A stretch of 64,000 nt of DNA from Gammaproteobacteria bacterium (GCA_018970145.1 JAGWWY010000006.1:85446-149445); one strand, 5' to 3'. Shown: positions 35,605 through 50,352, counted from the first letter of the stretch. The notes: generated by a model from the sequence alone, not told the origin. Translations and numbers: made by a program.

Positions 35605-37613
35605 GGCGAGGGCGCAGCGGGGGTCGCGGTCTCAGCCGGCGTCGGGGTCACCGCCGCGGGCCGTTCGGGCGTGGGTGGCAACTCGGGCAGGATCGCCCGC
35701 GGTGTTCCGGGCAGCAACGGCAACACTTCGCGTTGCGGTCCGAGCTTGCGCTGTTGGTCGCGCATGTAGTTGTACTTTTGATTGGTCTCGAACGTGGCAT
35801 CGAGACCATCACGCAGAATACGCGGCTGGATGAACACCATCAGATTGGTCTTGGTCTTTTTTGCACTGCGCGACTTGAACGCTTCGCCGATCACCGGGAT
35901 GCGACCCAAGAAGGGCACGCGCTGTTCACCGCCGGTTTGTGAATCCTGAATCAGACCACCGAGCACCACGGTGCCACCGTCTTCGATCAGTACGTGCGTG
36001 CTGATGGTGCGCTTGTTGGTGACGAGATCGACGGCACCGGAGCTTGTTGCGGCGATACTCGAGCTCTCCTGTTCAATTTTCAACATCACCGAATCACCCT
36101 CGTTGATCTGCGGCGTGATCTTGAGGATGGTGCCGACTTCCTGGCGCTGGATCGTCTGGAAAGGATTTAAGTTATTACCGGTGTTGCCGCCGGTGCTGGT
36201 GTATTGGCCGGTGACGAACGGCACCTCTTGGGCGACCTTGATCTCGGCTTCCTGGTTATCCATCGTCACGATGGAGGGCGTAGCAATGATGTTCGTCGTC
36301 GAATCGCCGCGCAAAGCACGCAGCACGGCAGCGAAGTCAACGCCGCCGCTGCCGAGTCGACCGATGCCGACCGTCGTGCCACGCGGCACGCTGGTGAGCG
36401 TCGCAGGATCGGTTGCGGCCCGCGCGAGATCGACGATGCTCACGCCACCCACCGGCTCGATGAAGCCGCCGACGGCGTTATCCGCATTGCTGCCATCGAC
36501 GAGCCAGTTCACGCCGAGCTCGGCAGACTTATCCGCCGAAACTTCCACGATGATCGCCTCGACGATGACCTGGGCTCGGCGGATATCGAGCTTGTCGATC
36601 ACGGCCATCAAAGAATTCATGGTTTTGGCAGGGGCTGTAATCACCAGCGCGTTGGTCTCAGGTTCAGCCCAGATGACGGTGCTGCGATCGGCGCTGGCAG
36701 CGGTCGTGGTACCTGCTGCCGGTGCGCCCGCCGTGACACCTTGAACTTGTTCTTTCAGCTTTACGGCGATCTTTTCCGCATCGGCGTAGCGCAGATAGCG
36801 AACGCGGGTGTCACCGCCGCTCGAGAGCGGCGTGTCGAGATAGGCGATGAGCGTACGGGCGCGTAGGCGCTGCGTTTTGTCGCCGGCGAGCAAGATGCTG
36901 TTCGAACGATCGTCCGCCACGACGCGCAGCGGGCTCATACCGCCCTCAGCGGAGGCTTGCGCCGGATTCAGCGCGGTCATCGTGCGAACGACTTCCGCCG
37001 CCGAGGCATTTTGCATCGCGACCACTTCGATATCGGCATCGCTCGCCTGGTCGATGCGTCGGATGATGCGCAGCATGCGATTCACGTTGTTGGCGCGATC
37101 GGCGAGTATCAACATGTTCGAGGAAGGATAGGCCGCAAGGTGCGCGTTCTGCGGCATGAGCGGACGCAAGATGGCGACCAACTGCGCGGCGCTCACGTTG
37201 GTCACCGAAACCACTTGAGTGACGATCTCGTCTGAGGTTGCGCTCAAGCGATCCGGTAGATCATTGCCCGGCATGGTGCGCGAGTTGGCATCGGGAATGA
37301 TCTTCAGCACATCGCCCGAGGGGGCGGCGACAAAGCCGTGAACTTGCAGCAAGGCGAGAAAGGCTTCGTAGAACGCATCGGGTGTCATCGGCGTCGAGGA
37401 GAGCATCGTCACCTGCGCGCGCACGCGCGGGTCAACGATGATGTTGCGACCGGTCGCGGCGGCCACCGCTTCGATCACCTGCGTGATCTCAGCATCCTTG
37501 AAATTCGGCGTGATGCGCGCGCCGGAGGTGGGCTGCGCAGACGACGGGCCTGCGGCGCCGAGGACGAGCAGGGCAGTCAGAAGCGGGATGAGCGGCGAGC
37601 GTAGATTCGGCAT
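35601..37613 (-). CDS. gspD: Type II secretion outer-membrane secretin GspD
   Basis: Forms the outer-membrane channel of type II secretion. The 670-residue protein has a signal peptide ([20 protein letters not shown], cleavage after SSAQ), the N0 domain ([20 protein letters not shown]), N1-N3 domains ([19 protein letters not shown] repeats such as [20 protein letters not shown]) and the C-terminal secretin domain with [20 protein letters not shown] and [20 protein letters not shown]. The tail is Pro/Ala/Thr-rich. It starts 24 bases after gspC. No pilotin gene is seen nearby. Confidence 0.96.
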   Translation of the reverse strand: MPNLRSPLIPLLTALLVLGAAGPSSAQPTSGARITPNFKDAEITQVIEAVAAATGRNIIVDPRVRAQVTMLSSTPMTPDAFYEAFLALLQVHGFVAAPSGDVLKIIPDANSRTMPGNDLPDRLSATSDEIVTQVVSVTNVSAAQLVAILRPLMPQNAHLAAYPSSNMLILADRANNVNRMLRIIRRIDQASDADIEVVAMQNASAAEVVRTMTALNPAQASAEGGMSPLRVVADDRSNSILLAGDKTQRLRARTLIAYLDTPLSSGGDTRVRYLRYADAEKIAVKLKEQVQGVTAGAPAAGTTTAASADRSTVIWAEPETNALVITAPAKTMNSLMAVIDKLDIRRAQVIVEAIIVEVSADKSAELGVNWLVDGSNADNAVGGFIEPVGGVSIVDLARAATDPATLTSVPRGTTVGIGRLGSGGVDFAAVLRALRGDSTTNIIATPSIVTMDNQEAEIKVAQEVPFVTGQYTSTGGNTGNNLNPFQTIQRQEVGTILKITPQINEGDSVMLKIEQESSSIAATSSGAVDLVTNKRTISTHVLIEDGGTVVLGGLIQDSQTGGEQRVPFLGRIPVIGEAFKSRSAKKTKTNLMVFIQPRILRDGLDATFETNQKYNYMRDQQRKLGPQREVLPLLPGTPRAILPELPPTPERPAAVTPTPAETATPAAPSP

Positions 37614-37637
37614 GAGATTTCCGTCAGGTCAGGCCAG

Positions 37638-38456
37638 TCAGTTTGCACCGGCCGCGGTCAGGCTGGCGAGATCGACCAGAATATTTTGGGTACGCCCGGC
37701 GCGCTCTACCGTCAACGATGCTTGCGGCACACCCGAGAGACTGCGCAGGAAGGCATCGCCGTTGGCTTGGTCGGACAGCGGCGAGTCATTGATGGCCACA
37801 ATCAGATCGCCGGCTTCGAGTCCCAGACGCGCAAAGGCTCGTGCATCGGCGCCGGGATAAACGCGAATACCGGGGCTTTGACCGCCGCGGATCACCGCTT
37901 GCCAGCGAATCACGTTGGCGAGGCTTGTCTCTGAGTTGAGGGCTTGCGGTATCGCGCCGGGCGACGGTGCCGCTGCCGCGGGATCCAAGGGGCTGCCCGG
38001 GGTGAGTTGTCGTGGCAAATCGAGACGCTCGAGGGTGCCGCCACGATCGAGTATCACGTGATCGGCATGTACCGCGCGCAGCACGAGATTACCGGGCAAA
38101 GTGTTGCCGACCCGATAAACCTGCGCGGGGCTACCCGAGTCGGCGATGATGGCTTGGCCAGCCGCGGAGTCGGTCTCGGCGATCACGCCGGCGAGGCTCA
38201 AGTGCGTCGCCGAGGTTGCGACGATGGGTTGATCCAAGCTGCCGAGACGTCCGAACGGAGCAACATTCTTCAACGCGGCCAACGTCGTTGAGGTGCTGTC
38301 TGGCGCGGCGGCGGGCACGGATGTCGCCGTCATGGGCGCTTCGTGGCTGCGAAAACCGCTGGTGACGAGGTAGGCCACCTGCAGCCCCAAGATGGTGGCC
38401 AAGAGGGCGGTCACGAGCGTGGGCAGATCGAGCCGAAGTCGCATAGTGGCGATCAT
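37638..38456 (-). CDS. gspC: Type II secretion protein GspC
   Basis: Inner-membrane protein that links the secretin to the inner-membrane platform. From the ATG at 38456 it has 272 residues: one TM segment ([20 protein letters not shown]), a Pro/Ala/Thr linker, the HR domain ([20 protein letters not shown] to [20 protein letters not shown]), and a C-terminal PDZ domain ([40 protein letters not shown]). An ATG at 38444 is an alternative start. It is the first gene of gspC-D-E-F and divergent from clpS, 59 bases away. The remaining gspG-N genes are not in the window. Confidence 0.93.
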   Translation of the reverse strand: MIATMRLRLDLPTLVTALLATILGLQVAYLVTSGFRSHEAPMTATSVPAAAPDSTSTTLAALKNVAPFGRLGSLDQPIVATSATHLSLAGVIAETDSAAGQAIIADSGSPAQVYRVGNTLPGNLVLRAVHADHVILDRGGTLERLDLPRQLTPGSPLDPAAAAPSPGAIPQALNSETSLANVIRWQAVIRGGQSPGIRVYPGADARAFARLGLEAGDLIVAINDSPLSDQANGDAFLRSLSGVPQASLTVERAGRTQNILVDLASLTAAGAN

Positions 38457-38480
38457 ACCCGCCTGCCTCGCACACCACAC

Positions 38481-38509
38481 TTGAGTTCGGGGTACCCTGG
38501 CCCTATAAC
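38481..38509 (+). promoter_or_regulatory. Sigma70-type promoter for clpS
   Basis: TTGAGT (38481-38486) and TATAAC (38504-38509) are separated by 17 bases, close to consensus. The -10 ends 6 bases before the clpS ATG at 38516, placing the predicted transcription start on the start codon itself. Confidence 0.75.
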
Positions 38510-38515
38510 AGTTCC

Positions 38516-38833
38516 ATGTCTGCCGAAGAGTCCCGTCCCGATCAAGAATCCTCCGTCGCCGAGGCCACGCCCGAACTGAAGCAGCCACCGCTGTTTCGCG
38601 TCATATTATTAAACGATGATTACACTCCCATGGAATTCGTGGTGGATGTGCTCGAGCGGTTCTTCGGCATGGGTCGCAGCCAGGCCACGCAGGTGATGCT
38701 CGAGATCCATATGCGCGGCAAAGGCGTGTGTGGCGTCTTCACCCATGAGATCGCCGAGACGAAAGTGGCGCTGGTGACGCGGTACTCCCGCGATCATCAG
38801 CACCCGTTGATGTGCACACTAGAGGAAGTCTGA
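38516..38833 (+). CDS. clpS: ATP-dependent Clp protease adaptor ClpS
   Basis: Adaptor that delivers N-degron substrates to ClpAP. The 105-residue protein has an acidic flexible N-terminus ([20 protein letters not shown]), then [20 protein letters not shown], whose [10 protein letters not shown] forms the N-degron pocket, then [20 protein letters not shown] and [19 protein letters not shown]. It lies 3 bases before clpA. The promoter suggests a leaderless message, and no ribosome-binding site is visible. Confidence 0.97.
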   Translation: MSAEESRPDQESSVAEATPELKQPPLFRVILLNDDYTPMEFVVDVLERFFGMGRSQATQVMLEIHMRGKGVCGVFTHEIAETKVALVTRYSRDHQHPLMCTLEEV

Positions 38834-38836
38834 ACC

Positions 38837-41113
38837 GTGTTGTCCGCCGAACTTGAAAACTGCCTGAACAAGGCCTTCCAGCTGGCGCGCGACGGCCGTC
38901 ACGAATTCCTCACCGTCGAGCATCTGCTCGCCTCGATACTGGAGACGGCGCCCGTGAAAGACGTGCTGCGCACCTGCGGAGCCGATGTCGCCGTGCTCGC
39001 CAAGGATCTGCTCGATCACATCGAGCAGAGCACGCCGCGCCTGCCCGAGGGTGACGATCGCGAGGTACAACCGACGCTCGGTTTCCAACGTGTGCTGCAG
39101 CGCGCCGTGTTCCACGTGCAATCAAGCGGCCGCAAGGAAGTTGCCGTGACGAACGTGCTCGTTGCCATTTTCAGCGAGAAGCAGAGCCACGCGGTGTTTC
39201 TGCTGAGTCGCCAAGATGTCTCGCGCCTCGATGTCGTCAATTACATCTCGCACGGGATGTCGAAGGGCGACGACGAAAAGGCGGGCTCAAAGGAGGAGAC
39301 GCCGGCCGTGGCGGCGGCGGCCGAGGGCGAGAGCGCGAGTGCACTCGAGAAATACGCGACCAATCTCAACAAGCTCGCCGAGGAGGGCAAGATCGATCCC
39401 TTGATCGGCCGCGAGCTCGAGGTCGAGCGCACCATCGAAATTTTGTGTCGTCGCCGCAAGAACAATCCGCTCTACGTGGGCGAGGCCGGTGTCGGCAAAA
39501 CGGCGATCGCCGAGGGCTTGGCGCGTCGCATCGTGGAGGGTCAGGTACCCGAAGTGCTCACCGGTTGCACCATCTACTCGCTCGACCTCGGCTCATTGAT
39601 CGCGGGTACGAAGTATCGCGGTGATTTCGAAAAGCGTTTGAAATCCGTACTCGCCGAACTCAAGAAGCAGCCGGGCGCCGTGTTGTTCATCGACGAAATT
39701 CACACCGTCATCGGTGCAGGCGCTGCCTCGGGCGGCGTGATGGACGCGTCGAATCTCATCAAGCCGGTGCTCAGCAATGGCGAGTTGCGCTGTATCGGGT
39801 CGACGACTTACCAGGAATACCGCGGCATCTTCGAGAAAGATCATGCGCTCGCGCGTCGCTTCCAGAAGATCGACGTCGTCGAGCCGAGCGTGGCCGAAAC
39901 GATCGAAATCTTGAAAGGCTTGCGCAGTCGTTTCGAAGAGCATCATCGAGTCAAATACACCGACGGCGCATTGAAGGCGGCGGCAGAGTTGTCGGCCCGT
40001 CACATCAACGAGCGGCATTTGCCCGATAAGGCGATCGACGTGGTCGATGAAGCCGGCGCGCGCCTGCGCGTGAAGGGTCTCACCGAGCAGGCCGCGACGG
40101 TGGATGTCGAACAGATCGAAGATGTCGTGGCGCGTATCGCCCGTATTCCGCCCAAGACGGTCTCGAGCAACGACAAGGAAGTGCTGCGAAACCTGGAGCG
40201 CAACCTCAAGCTCGTGATTTACGGTCAGGACAAGGCGGTCGAAACTTTGACCGACGCCATCAAGATGTCGCGCTCGGGGCTCGGCGATGAACGCAAGCCG
40301 GTCGGCAGTTTTCTATTTGCCGGGCCGACGGGTGTCGGCAAGACCGAAGTCACGCGTCAGTTGGCCGTCGCACTTGGCATCGAGTTCCTACGCTTCGATA
40401 TGTCCGAATACATGGAGCGTCACACGGTATCCCGTTTGATCGGTGCGCCGCCCGGGTATGTCGGCTTTGATCAGGGCGGGCTCCTGACCGAAGCGATTGC
40501 GAAGCATCCGCACGCGGTGCTGCTGTTGGATGAGATCGAGAAGGCACACCCGGATGTGTTCAATTTGTTGTTGCAGGTCATGGATCACGGGACGCTCACG
40601 GATAACAACGGTCGTAAAGCGGATTTCCGCCACGTGATCATCGTAATGACGACGAACGCGGGCGCGGCCGACATGGCGCGCACGCCGATCGGTTTCACGC
40701 CTGGGGACAACACCACCGACGGCATGGAAGCGATCAAAAAGCTCTTCACGCCGGAGTTTCGTAATCGACTCGATGCCGTCATCCAGTTCGGTGGGCTCGA
40801 TGAGCGCACGATCGAGCGCGTCGTCGAGAAGCTTTTGGTCGAAATCGAAACGCAGCTCGAGGGCAAGCGGGTATCGCTGCAACTCGACGACGCCTCGCGG
40901 CGTTGGATTGCGAAAACCGGTTACGACCCGAAGATGGGTGCACGGCCCATGGCGCGAGTCATCCAAGAGCACATCAAGCGCCCGCTCGCCGAGGAGCTGC
41001 TGTTTGGCAAGTTGGTCGAGGGCGGTTTGGTGCGCGTCTCGGTGAAGGCCGATGACAGCGGACTCGATCTCGAGTGTGTGCCGGTACCGAGCGAAGAGCC
41101 CGTCACGGCTTAA
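38837..41113 (+). CDS. clpA: ATP-dependent Clp protease ATP-binding subunit ClpA
   Basis: AAA+ unfoldase that feeds proteins into ClpP. The 758-residue protein has the N-domain that docks ClpS (SAELENCLNKAFQLARDGRH, TVEHLLASIL), a first AAA module (Walker A GEAGVGKTAIAEGLARRI, Walker B VLFIDEIHTVIGAGAASGGV), a second AAA module (GPTGVGKTEVTRQLAVALGI, LLLDEIEKAHPDVFNLLLQV) and the sensor motif RPMARVIQEHIKRPLAEELL. Start is GTG at 38837, right after clpS. It converges with infA, leaving 16 bases. Length equals E. coli ClpA. Confidence 0.98.
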   Translation: MLSAELENCLNKAFQLARDGRHEFLTVEHLLASILETAPVKDVLRTCGADVAVLAKDLLDHIEQSTPRLPEGDDREVQPTLGFQRVLQRAVFHVQSSGRKEVAVTNVLVAIFSEKQSHAVFLLSRQDVSRLDVVNYISHGMSKGDDEKAGSKEETPAVAAAAEGESASALEKYATNLNKLAEEGKIDPLIGRELEVERTIEILCRRRKNNPLYVGEAGVGKTAIAEGLARRIVEGQVPEVLTGCTIYSLDLGSLIAGTKYRGDFEKRLKSVLAELKKQPGAVLFIDEIHTVIGAGAASGGVMDASNLIKPVLSNGELRCIGSTTYQEYRGIFEKDHALARRFQKIDVVEPSVAETIEILKGLRSRFEEHHRVKYTDGALKAAAELSARHINERHLPDKAIDVVDEAGARLRVKGLTEQAATVDVEQIEDVVARIARIPPKTVSSNDKEVLRNLERNLKLVIYGQDKAVETLTDAIKMSRSGLGDERKPVGSFLFAGPTGVGKTEVTRQLAVALGIEFLRFDMSEYMERHTVSRLIGAPPGYVGFDQGGLLTEAIAKHPHAVLLLDEIEKAHPDVFNLLLQVMDHGTLTDNNGRKADFRHVIIVMTTNAGAADMARTPIGFTPGDNTTDGMEAIKKLFTPEFRNRLDAVIQFGGLDERTIERVVEKLLVEIETQLEGKRVSLQLDDASRRWIAKTGYDPKMGARPMARVIQEHIKRPLAEELLFGKLVEGGLVRVSVKADDSGLDLECVPVPSEEPVTA

Positions 41114-41129
41114 CCTGCAAGTACCGCTT

Positions 41130-41348
41130 TTAGCGGCCGCGGTAGACGATGCGGCCCTTGGTTAGATCGTAGGGTGTGACCTCTACAGTGACCGTGTCGC
41201 CCGTGAGAATGCGGATGTAATTCTTGCGCATCTTGCCCGAGATGTGGGCGGTGACGACGTGACCGTTCTTCAATTTCACGCGAAAAGTGGTGTTCGGCAG
41301 CGTCTCGACGACTTCGCCGTCCATTTGAATCGCGTCTTCTTTCGACAT
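41130..41348 (-). CDS. infA: Translation initiation factor IF-1
   Basis: 72-residue S1-like OB-fold protein that binds the 30S A site. It starts [20 protein letters not shown] at the ATG at 41348, continues [20 protein letters not shown] and ends [12 protein letters not shown], typical of IF-1. The upstream extension of the frame to 41432 overlaps aat and is not coding. It is downstream of aat on the same strand, convergent with clpA, the same order seen in E. coli. The 80 bases before it include a T-rich stretch but no clear promoter. Confidence 0.98.
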   Translation of the reverse strand: MSKEDAIQMDGEVVETLPNTTFRVKLKNGHVVTAHISGKMRKNYIRILTGDTVTVEVTPYDLTKGRIVYRGR

Positions 41349-41428
41349 CAGGTTACGGTCGCTCTGCAAAAAAGAAGCGCGGATTCTGCCGCATGGGGTC
41401 CCCCGAATCAATGTAATTCGCTTGAGGG

Positions 41429-42112
41429 TCAAGCGTCGCGAGTGAGCTCGGCTAATCGATGCAAGAATTCGGCGCGCGATAGTGGACGGCTGCCAAGCGA
41501 GGCGAGGTGGTGCGAGTGCAGTTGGCAGTCGATCAGTTCGATACCACTCTCGGCGCTGTGTCGGACGAGACTGGAGAGTGCCACTTTGGAGGCGTCGGGC
41601 GCGCGACTGAACATCGATTCGCCAAAAAAAACGCCACCGATTCGAATGCCGTAGAGCCCACCGACCAACTCGCCGGCGAGTCGCGCCTCGACACTGTGGG
41701 CGATGCCGCGCCGGTGCAGTTCGAGATAAGCCTCGCGCATCTCCGGGGTGATCCAGGTGCCGCCGCTATCACGAGCGCGCGGCGCGGCGCAGGCATCGAT
41801 GATCGAGGCGAAGTCGCGATCCACAGACACCTCAAAGCCCGCGTTCCGCTCGCGCTTAGCGAGACTTCGCGTGCGACGAAACTCGAGCGGGAACAATACT
41901 TCGCGCGGATCGGGGCACCACCACAAGATAGGCTGGCCCGGGGAGTACCACGGAAACAAGCCACGTCGATAAGCCGCTATGAGTCGTTCAGGGCGCAGGT
42001 CGCCGCCGGCGGCGACGAGCCCCGGCGGCTCATCGAGGGCGTCTTCGGCTGCCGGGAAGGCCTCTGGATCACCACCGGGCTCGAGCCAAACGAGCCCGCG
42101 CCGTCGCTTCAC
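41429..42112 (-). CDS. aat: Leucyl/phenylalanyl-tRNA-protein transferase
   Basis: Adds Leu or Phe to N-terminal Arg/Lys of proteins, creating N-degrons recognised by ClpS. I chose the GTG at 42112 because it overlaps the upstream stop (GTGA) and gives 227 residues, the normal length, starting [20 protein letters not shown]. Motifs: [60 protein letters not shown] and [19 protein letters not shown] longer reading to 42247 runs through the preceding gene. Closeness to clpS-clpA groups much of the bacterial N-degron pathway. Confidence 0.96.
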   Translation of the reverse strand: MKRRRGLVWLEPGGDPEAFPAAEDALDEPPGLVAAGGDLRPERLIAAYRRGLFPWYSPGQPILWWCPDPREVLFPLEFRRTRSLAKRERNAGFEVSVDRDFASIIDACAAPRARDSGGTWITPEMREAYLELHRRGIAHSVEARLAGELVGGLYGIRIGGVFFGESMFSRAPDASKVALSSLVRHSAESGIELIDCQLHSHHLASLGSRPLSRAEFLHRLAELTRDA

Positions 42113-43254
42113 GGCACGAGGTCCTGTTTGTAGGGCACGTGCAGGGCGATACCGGCGGCGTATTGTTCGACACCAATTCGCTCGCGGGCCAGATAATCGG
42201 TGATCGCGGCTCGAAAGCGCGGCTCTACGATGCGATGCGCTGACCAAGTCAAGGTGGGTGCAAAGCCGCGACTGACTTTATGTTCGCCTTGTGTTCCGGG
42301 CTCAAATCGTTGCAATCCGCGCTCGATGCAGAACTCGATACCCTGGTGGTAACAGGTCTCGAAATGCAGGCTGTGATATTCCTCGGCTGATCCCCAGTAA
42401 CGGCCGTAGAGTGTGTCCTTGCCGACAAAGAAAACGGCGACAGCGACGATCTCATCGCCAACACAGGCGAAGGTGAACTGCAACGCTTCGCCCATGGTGG
42501 TAGCGATCTGCCTGAAGGCTTCGAGGTTCAGGTAAGGCTCATTACCGCGCTGCAGAAAGGTGCGTCGGTGCAGCTGCCAGGCGCGCGTGATTTCTTCGGG
42601 TGTCGCCTCGTAACCGAAGCGTCGTTCAAACCGGATTCCCGCCTCGGCGACACGCCGCCGCTCGCGGCGCGCCTTCTTCCGCTTCTCGGCGGTGAAAGTG
42701 GAGAGAAAATCTTCGAAGTCGCGGTAGCCGCGATTTTCCCAATGAAATTGGCAATCGCAACGTAGCAGCCAGTCGGGATTAGCGCGTAAGGCCGAAAGAT
42801 CGGTCGCATCGGGAAACGTGATGTGCGCCGATTCGAGGTGTAGTGCATCGGCTGTCGCGGCGATGGCTTCGAGCAGCGCCGTTGAGGTGCCGGTCACGGG
42901 TGCGTCAAGGCGTTGCAGCAAGCGCGGCCCGCTCGCCGGCGTAAACGGCGCAGCGAGGAGCAGTTTTGGGTAGTAGCTCAAACCGTGCCGCGCATAGGCT
43001 TGAGCCCACGCAAAATCGAAAACGAATTCGCCGTAGGAGTGATCTTTGAGCCAAGCGGGCGCCGCAGCGGCGATCCCGGCGTCATCTTCCAGCACGATGA
43101 AATACGGTCGCCAGCCCGTGGTCAGACCGATGCAGCCGCTATTTTCCAGTGCGGCCAAAAACTCGTGGCGGAAAAACGGGTAGCCACGATGATCGAGCGC
43201 ATTCCATTCGGATGCGGCTAGATCACCGATGCGCTCGATGACACGACTGCGCAT
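42109..43254 (-). CDS. GNAT-like acetyltransferase of the COG3146 (peptidoglycan-related FemAB-like) group
   Basis: Protein of 381 residues from the ATG at 43254 ([20 protein letters not shown]). It contains [58 protein letters not shown] features such as [39 protein letters not shown], and YYHQ-like [20 protein letters not shown] followed by [17 protein letters not shown]. These mark the DUF482/COG3146 family, related to GNAT and FemAB-type transferases; its substrate is not established. It lies 13 bases after trxB and overlaps aat by 4 bases, so it is probably co-transcribed with both. Confidence 0.85.
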   Translation of the reverse strand: MRSRVIERIGDLAASEWNALDHRGYPFFRHEFLAALENSGCIGLTTGWRPYFIVLEDDAGIAAAAPAWLKDHSYGEFVFDFAWAQAYARHGLSYYPKLLLAAPFTPASGPRLLQRLDAPVTGTSTALLEAIAATADALHLESAHITFPDATDLSALRANPDWLLRCDCQFHWENRGYRDFEDFLSTFTAEKRKKARRERRRVAEAGIRFERRFGYEATPEEITRAWQLHRRTFLQRGNEPYLNLEAFRQIATTMGEALQFTFACVGDEIVAVAVFFVGKDTLYGRYWGSAEEYHSLHFETCYHQGIEFCIERGLQRFEPGTQGEHKVSRGFAPTLTWSAHRIVEPRFRAAITDYLARERIGVEQYAAGIALHVPYKQDLVP

Positions 43255-43267
43255 CGCGCGCGCTCCT

Positions 43268-44245
<978 letters not shown>

Positions 44246-44333
44246 TTAGGGGCAGTGCGAGCAGGATGCCACGTGCAAGTCGATTCCATTAGAATCTCGG
44301 TTTCCAGACGCTGGTCCGCCACGGGATAACCCA

Positions 44334-46664
44334 TTGTCCGATACTGCTGCGAAGGGTGCTGAGCCCTCCCGTTTTACCGCACGCGTCAAGCGTAGTTTGC
44401 GCGAGGTCGTGATCATCCTGATGGGCGCGACCGCGCTCATGTTGTTGGCGGCGCTCGCGACTTACGACCCCGCGGATCCGGGCTTCTCGTTCACGGGTGA
44501 GGGCGCCAGCGATATCCACAACCTCATCGGTCTGCAGGGCGCTTGGCTTGCCGATACGCTGTTTTTTCTCTTCGGCGGTCCGGCGTTCTTGTTCCCGCTG
44601 ATGTTGGCGGGTGCTTGTTGGGTCATCTTTCGTGGCCGCGAGAGCGACGCAGAGCACGAGCCTGTCTCGCGTCTCAACAGTTTTGTTCGCGCCGGTGGTT
44701 TTGCGCTGTTGCTCGCGGCGTCCTGTGCACTCGCGACTTTGCACTTCGCATCCGGTGAGTTGCGCCAAAGTGCAGGCGGTGTCGTCGGTAGTTTGGTCGG
44801 CGAGTGGATGCGCGGCAATTTCAACTTCGTCGGTGGCACGCTGTTACTGCTGGCTTGCGCGATGGCCGGGTTCTCGCTGGCCTCGGGCGTCTCATGGCTG
44901 ACCATCGTCGATCGCACGGGCGGCGGTTTTTGGGGCGCGATCGATTGGTTGCGCGCGCGTCGCCAGCAGCAGGCCGTGGTTGCCGAGGGTGAGGAGCGCA
45001 AGGCGGCTCGCAAGGAGAGCCTCGAGGTCCAAGTCAAAAAAGCCGCCAATAAACCGAAGCCCCGCATCGAGGCGCCGGCGCCGCAGCCTGAGAAAAGCGA
45101 GCGTATCGAGAAAGAGCGTCAAGTGCCGATGTTCACGGCCAAGGCGGGGGAGTTGCCGCCGCTGCAGCTGCTCGATGATCCGCCAGCACGCGAGTCGACG
45201 TACTCCGCTGAGGCACTCGAGGCGATGTCGCGCCTAGTCGAGCTCAAGCTCAAAGATTTCGGCGTTGAGGTCGAAGTGGTCGCGGTGCAGCCTGGCCCGG
45301 TCGTGACCCGCTTCGAGTTGCGCCCCGCGCCTGGCGTGAAAGCGAGCCAAATCAGCTCGCTCTCGAAAGATCTCGCGCGCGCGCTGTCAGCGATCAGCGT
45401 GCGCGTCGTCGAGGTCATTCCGGGTAAATCGGTAATGGGCCTAGAGATCCCGAACGAAAAGCGTGAGATCGTCACCTTCGGCGAGATCGTCAAATCGAAG
45501 GCCTACGACGAGGTCAACTCGCCGCTCGCGCTGGCGCTCGGCAAAGATATCGGCGGTCTACCGATGGTCGCCGATCTGCAGCGCATGCCGCATCTGCTCG
45601 TAGCCGGTACGACCGGTTCCGGTAAGTCGGTGGCGGTGAACGCCATGATTCTCTCGATGCTCTACAAGAGCACCGCCGAAGACGTCCGTCTCATCATGAT
45701 CGACCCGAAGATGCTGGAGCTCTCGGTCTACGAAGGGATCCCGCATCTGCTCGCGCCGGTCGTCACCGACATGAAGGAAGCGGCCAACGCGCTGCGTTGG
45801 TGTGTCGCTGAGATGGAGCGCCGGTATCAGCTCATGGCCGCCATGGGTGTACGCAATATCTCGGGTTTCAATCGCAAGGTCAAAGATGCGATCGACGAGA
45901 AGAAACCGATCAAGGATCCGGTCATCATGAAACGGGCTGCGAACGATCCTTCGATCGATCAGTCGCAGATTCCCGATCTCGCTCCATTACCCTTCATCGT
46001 CGTGATCATCGACGAACTGGCCGATCTCATGATGATCGTCGGCAAGAAAGTCGAAGAGCTGATTGCGCGTCTTGCACAGAAGGCGCGTGCGTCGGGCATC
46101 CACTTGATCCTCGCGACGCAGCGACCCTCGGTCGATGTCATCACCGGTCTTATCAAGGCGAACATCCCCTGTCGGATCGCGTTTCAAGTGTCGGCCAAGG
46201 TCGACTCGCGCACGATCCTTGATCAGAGCGGCGCCGAGTCGCTGCTCGGTCACGGCGACATGTTATACCTGCCGGCCGGCACCTCGAACCCGATCCGCGT
46301 CCATGGCGCTTACGTGGCCGATGCCGAGGTGCATCGTGTCGTCGACGCGCTGCGCAAGGCGGGTGCCCCCGATTACATCGAAGAGGTGCTCTCGGGACCG
46401 AAGGGTCCGATCCCCGGGATGCCGCCGGAGGAGGGCGAGGGCGGTGAGAGCGCGGATTCGGAGCAGGATGCACTCTACGATGAGGCGGTCAAAATCGTGC
46501 TCACCGAACGCAAGCCCTCGATCTCGTACGTGCAGCGTCGTTTGAAGATCGGCTACAACCGGGCCGCGCGTTTGATCGAATCGATGGAGGCGGCGGGTCT
46601 TGTGGGTCCGCTGCAATCGAACGGGGGTCGCGAGATCCTCGTGCCTGCGCCGTCGGGCGACTGA
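44334..46664 (+). CDS. ftsK: DNA translocase FtsK
   Basis: Septal DNA pump that finishes chromosome segregation and activates XerCD. 776 residues. The start is probably the TTG at 44334, with GGGATAA about 8 bases upstream; no ATG lies before the first TM helix. The N-terminal domain has four TM helices (about 22-175), then a short Lys/Glu/Pro-rich linker. The motor domain has Walker [21 protein letters not shown] and Walker [21 protein letters not shown]. The C-terminal gamma winged helix is [20 protein letters not shown]. The linker is much shorter than in E. coli FtsK. Confidence 0.96.
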   Translation: MSDTAAKGAEPSRFTARVKRSLREVVIILMGATALMLLAALATYDPADPGFSFTGEGASDIHNLIGLQGAWLADTLFFLFGGPAFLFPLMLAGACWVIFRGRESDAEHEPVSRLNSFVRAGGFALLLAASCALATLHFASGELRQSAGGVVGSLVGEWMRGNFNFVGGTLLLLACAMAGFSLASGVSWLTIVDRTGGGFWGAIDWLRARRQQQAVVAEGEERKAARKESLEVQVKKAANKPKPRIEAPAPQPEKSERIEKERQVPMFTAKAGELPPLQLLDDPPARESTYSAEALEAMSRLVELKLKDFGVEVEVVAVQPGPVVTRFELRPAPGVKASQISSLSKDLARALSAISVRVVEVIPGKSVMGLEIPNEKREIVTFGEIVKSKAYDEVNSPLALALGKDIGGLPMVADLQRMPHLLVAGTTGSGKSVAVNAMILSMLYKSTAEDVRLIMIDPKMLELSVYEGIPHLLAPVVTDMKEAANALRWCVAEMERRYQLMAAMGVRNISGFNRKVKDAIDEKKPIKDPVIMKRAANDPSIDQSQIPDLAPLPFIVVIIDELADLMMIVGKKVEELIARLAQKARASGIHLILATQRPSVDVITGLIKANIPCRIAFQVSAKVDSRTILDQSGAESLLGHGDMLYLPAGTSNPIRVHGAYVADAEVHRVVDALRKAGAPDYIEEVLSGPKGPIPGMPPEEGEGGESADSEQDALYDEAVKIVLTERKPSISYVQRRLKIGYNRAARLIESMEAAGLVGPLQSNGGREILVPAPSGD

Positions 46665-46666
46665 CG

Positions 46667-47296
46667 ATGCAATCTCGCGTGATGGCGGCTCTCGTCATGG
46701 CCGCGATGCTCTGCGTGCCGGTGGCGTTCACGCAGACGCCCTCCGCGCTCGATCGATATCTGGATGGACTCACGAGTTGGCAGGCTGAGTTCGCACAGAC
46801 GGTCGTTGACTCGCGCGGCAAGCAGCGAGTCGCCGAAACCGGTCGGTTCATCGTTCGCAGACCGGGGCAGTTCCGCTGGGAGACGGGCAGTGGTCCGGCG
46901 CAGAGCATGGTGGCCGATGGTCGAAATCTTTGGTTCTACGATCGCGATCTCGAACAGGTGACCGTGAAGCCTGTGCGCACGGCGCTCACGGCAACGCCCG
47001 CGATGCTACTCGTCGGCGGCGTCAATCTGCGTGAGTATTTCGAGATAACCACTTTGCCAAAATCCATCGGGCTCGACTGGGTGGCCGTCAAACCGCGCGG
47101 CGCCGATGCCGAGTTTCGCTCTGCGCGATTGGGTTTCGCCAGTAATGATTTGCGTCGCATGGAAATCGAAGACAAGCTCGGTCAGAAGACCCTGCTGGTG
47201 TTTTCGAAAACGTTGCGCAATGCGGCGCTTGCGGCCGATACGTTTGTCTTTCAGTCGCCTCCCGATGCCGATTTGATCGGCACGCCGGTGCCTTAA
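46667..47296 (+). CDS. lolA: Outer-membrane lipoprotein carrier protein LolA
   Basis: Periplasmic chaperone that carries lipoproteins from LolCDE to LolB. The 209-residue protein has a signal peptide (MAALVMAAMLCVPVAFTQTP region), then LTSWQAEFAQTVVDSRGKQR, RFIVRRPGQFRWETGSGPAQ and MVADGRNLWFYDRDLEQVTV, the conserved strands of the LolA half-barrel. It starts 2 bases after ftsK and ends directly before the VanZ-like gene. It works with the lolC/E/D genes at the start of the window. Confidence 0.95.
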   Translation: MQSRVMAALVMAAMLCVPVAFTQTPSALDRYLDGLTSWQAEFAQTVVDSRGKQRVAETGRFIVRRPGQFRWETGSGPAQSMVADGRNLWFYDRDLEQVTVKPVRTALTATPAMLLVGGVNLREYFEITTLPKSIGLDWVAVKPRGADAEFRSARLGFASNDLRRMEIEDKLGQKTLLVFSKTLRNAALAADTFVFQSPPDADLIGTPVP

Positions 47297-47673
47297 ATGC
47301 CCCTCTTGCGTCCCTTGCGCTATGCGCACTACTGGGTGTGGTTTGGTCTCGCGATGACGCTGATCGTGGTTTATCTCACCCTGGAGGCGCCTTCGGGCCG
47401 TATCGGTCGCATTCCGCAGCTCGACAAGGCGTATCACTTCGGTGCGTTCTTGGGATTGACGCTCTGGTTTGCTGCGCTCGTCGAGCGACGCGGCTATTGG
47501 GTCGTCGCGATTGCGCTTTTCTTGCTCGGTGTCGCCATCGAGATCGGTCAGTACCTCATGGCGCTCGGACGATCGGCGGAGTTGCTCGATGTTGTAGCCG
47601 ATACCGTCGGTATCGTGCTCGGTATCGTTCTGTCACTGTTGATCCGCGACTCGTGGCTGCAGCGTGTCGAGCG

Positions 47674-47692
<19 letters not shown>
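47297..47692 (+). CDS. VanZ-like membrane protein
   Basis: 131-residue protein with about four TM helices: WVWFGLAMTLIVVYLTL, HFGAFLGLTLWFAALV, WVVAIALFLLGVAIEIGQYL and VADTVGIVLGIVLSLLIR. The pattern DKAYHFGAFLGL then EIGQYLMALGRSAELLDVVAD matches the VanZ-like fold (a conserved D-K-xxH and ExxQ...D). VanZ confers low teicoplanin resistance in enterococci; the role of distant proteobacterial members is unknown. It starts the base after lolA ends and overlaps rarA by 19 bases. Confidence 0.85.
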
Positions 47693-50317
<2,625 letters not shown>

Positions 50318-50352
50318 TACCAAACCTCGCGACCGACTGGCTTAGCCGAGTC

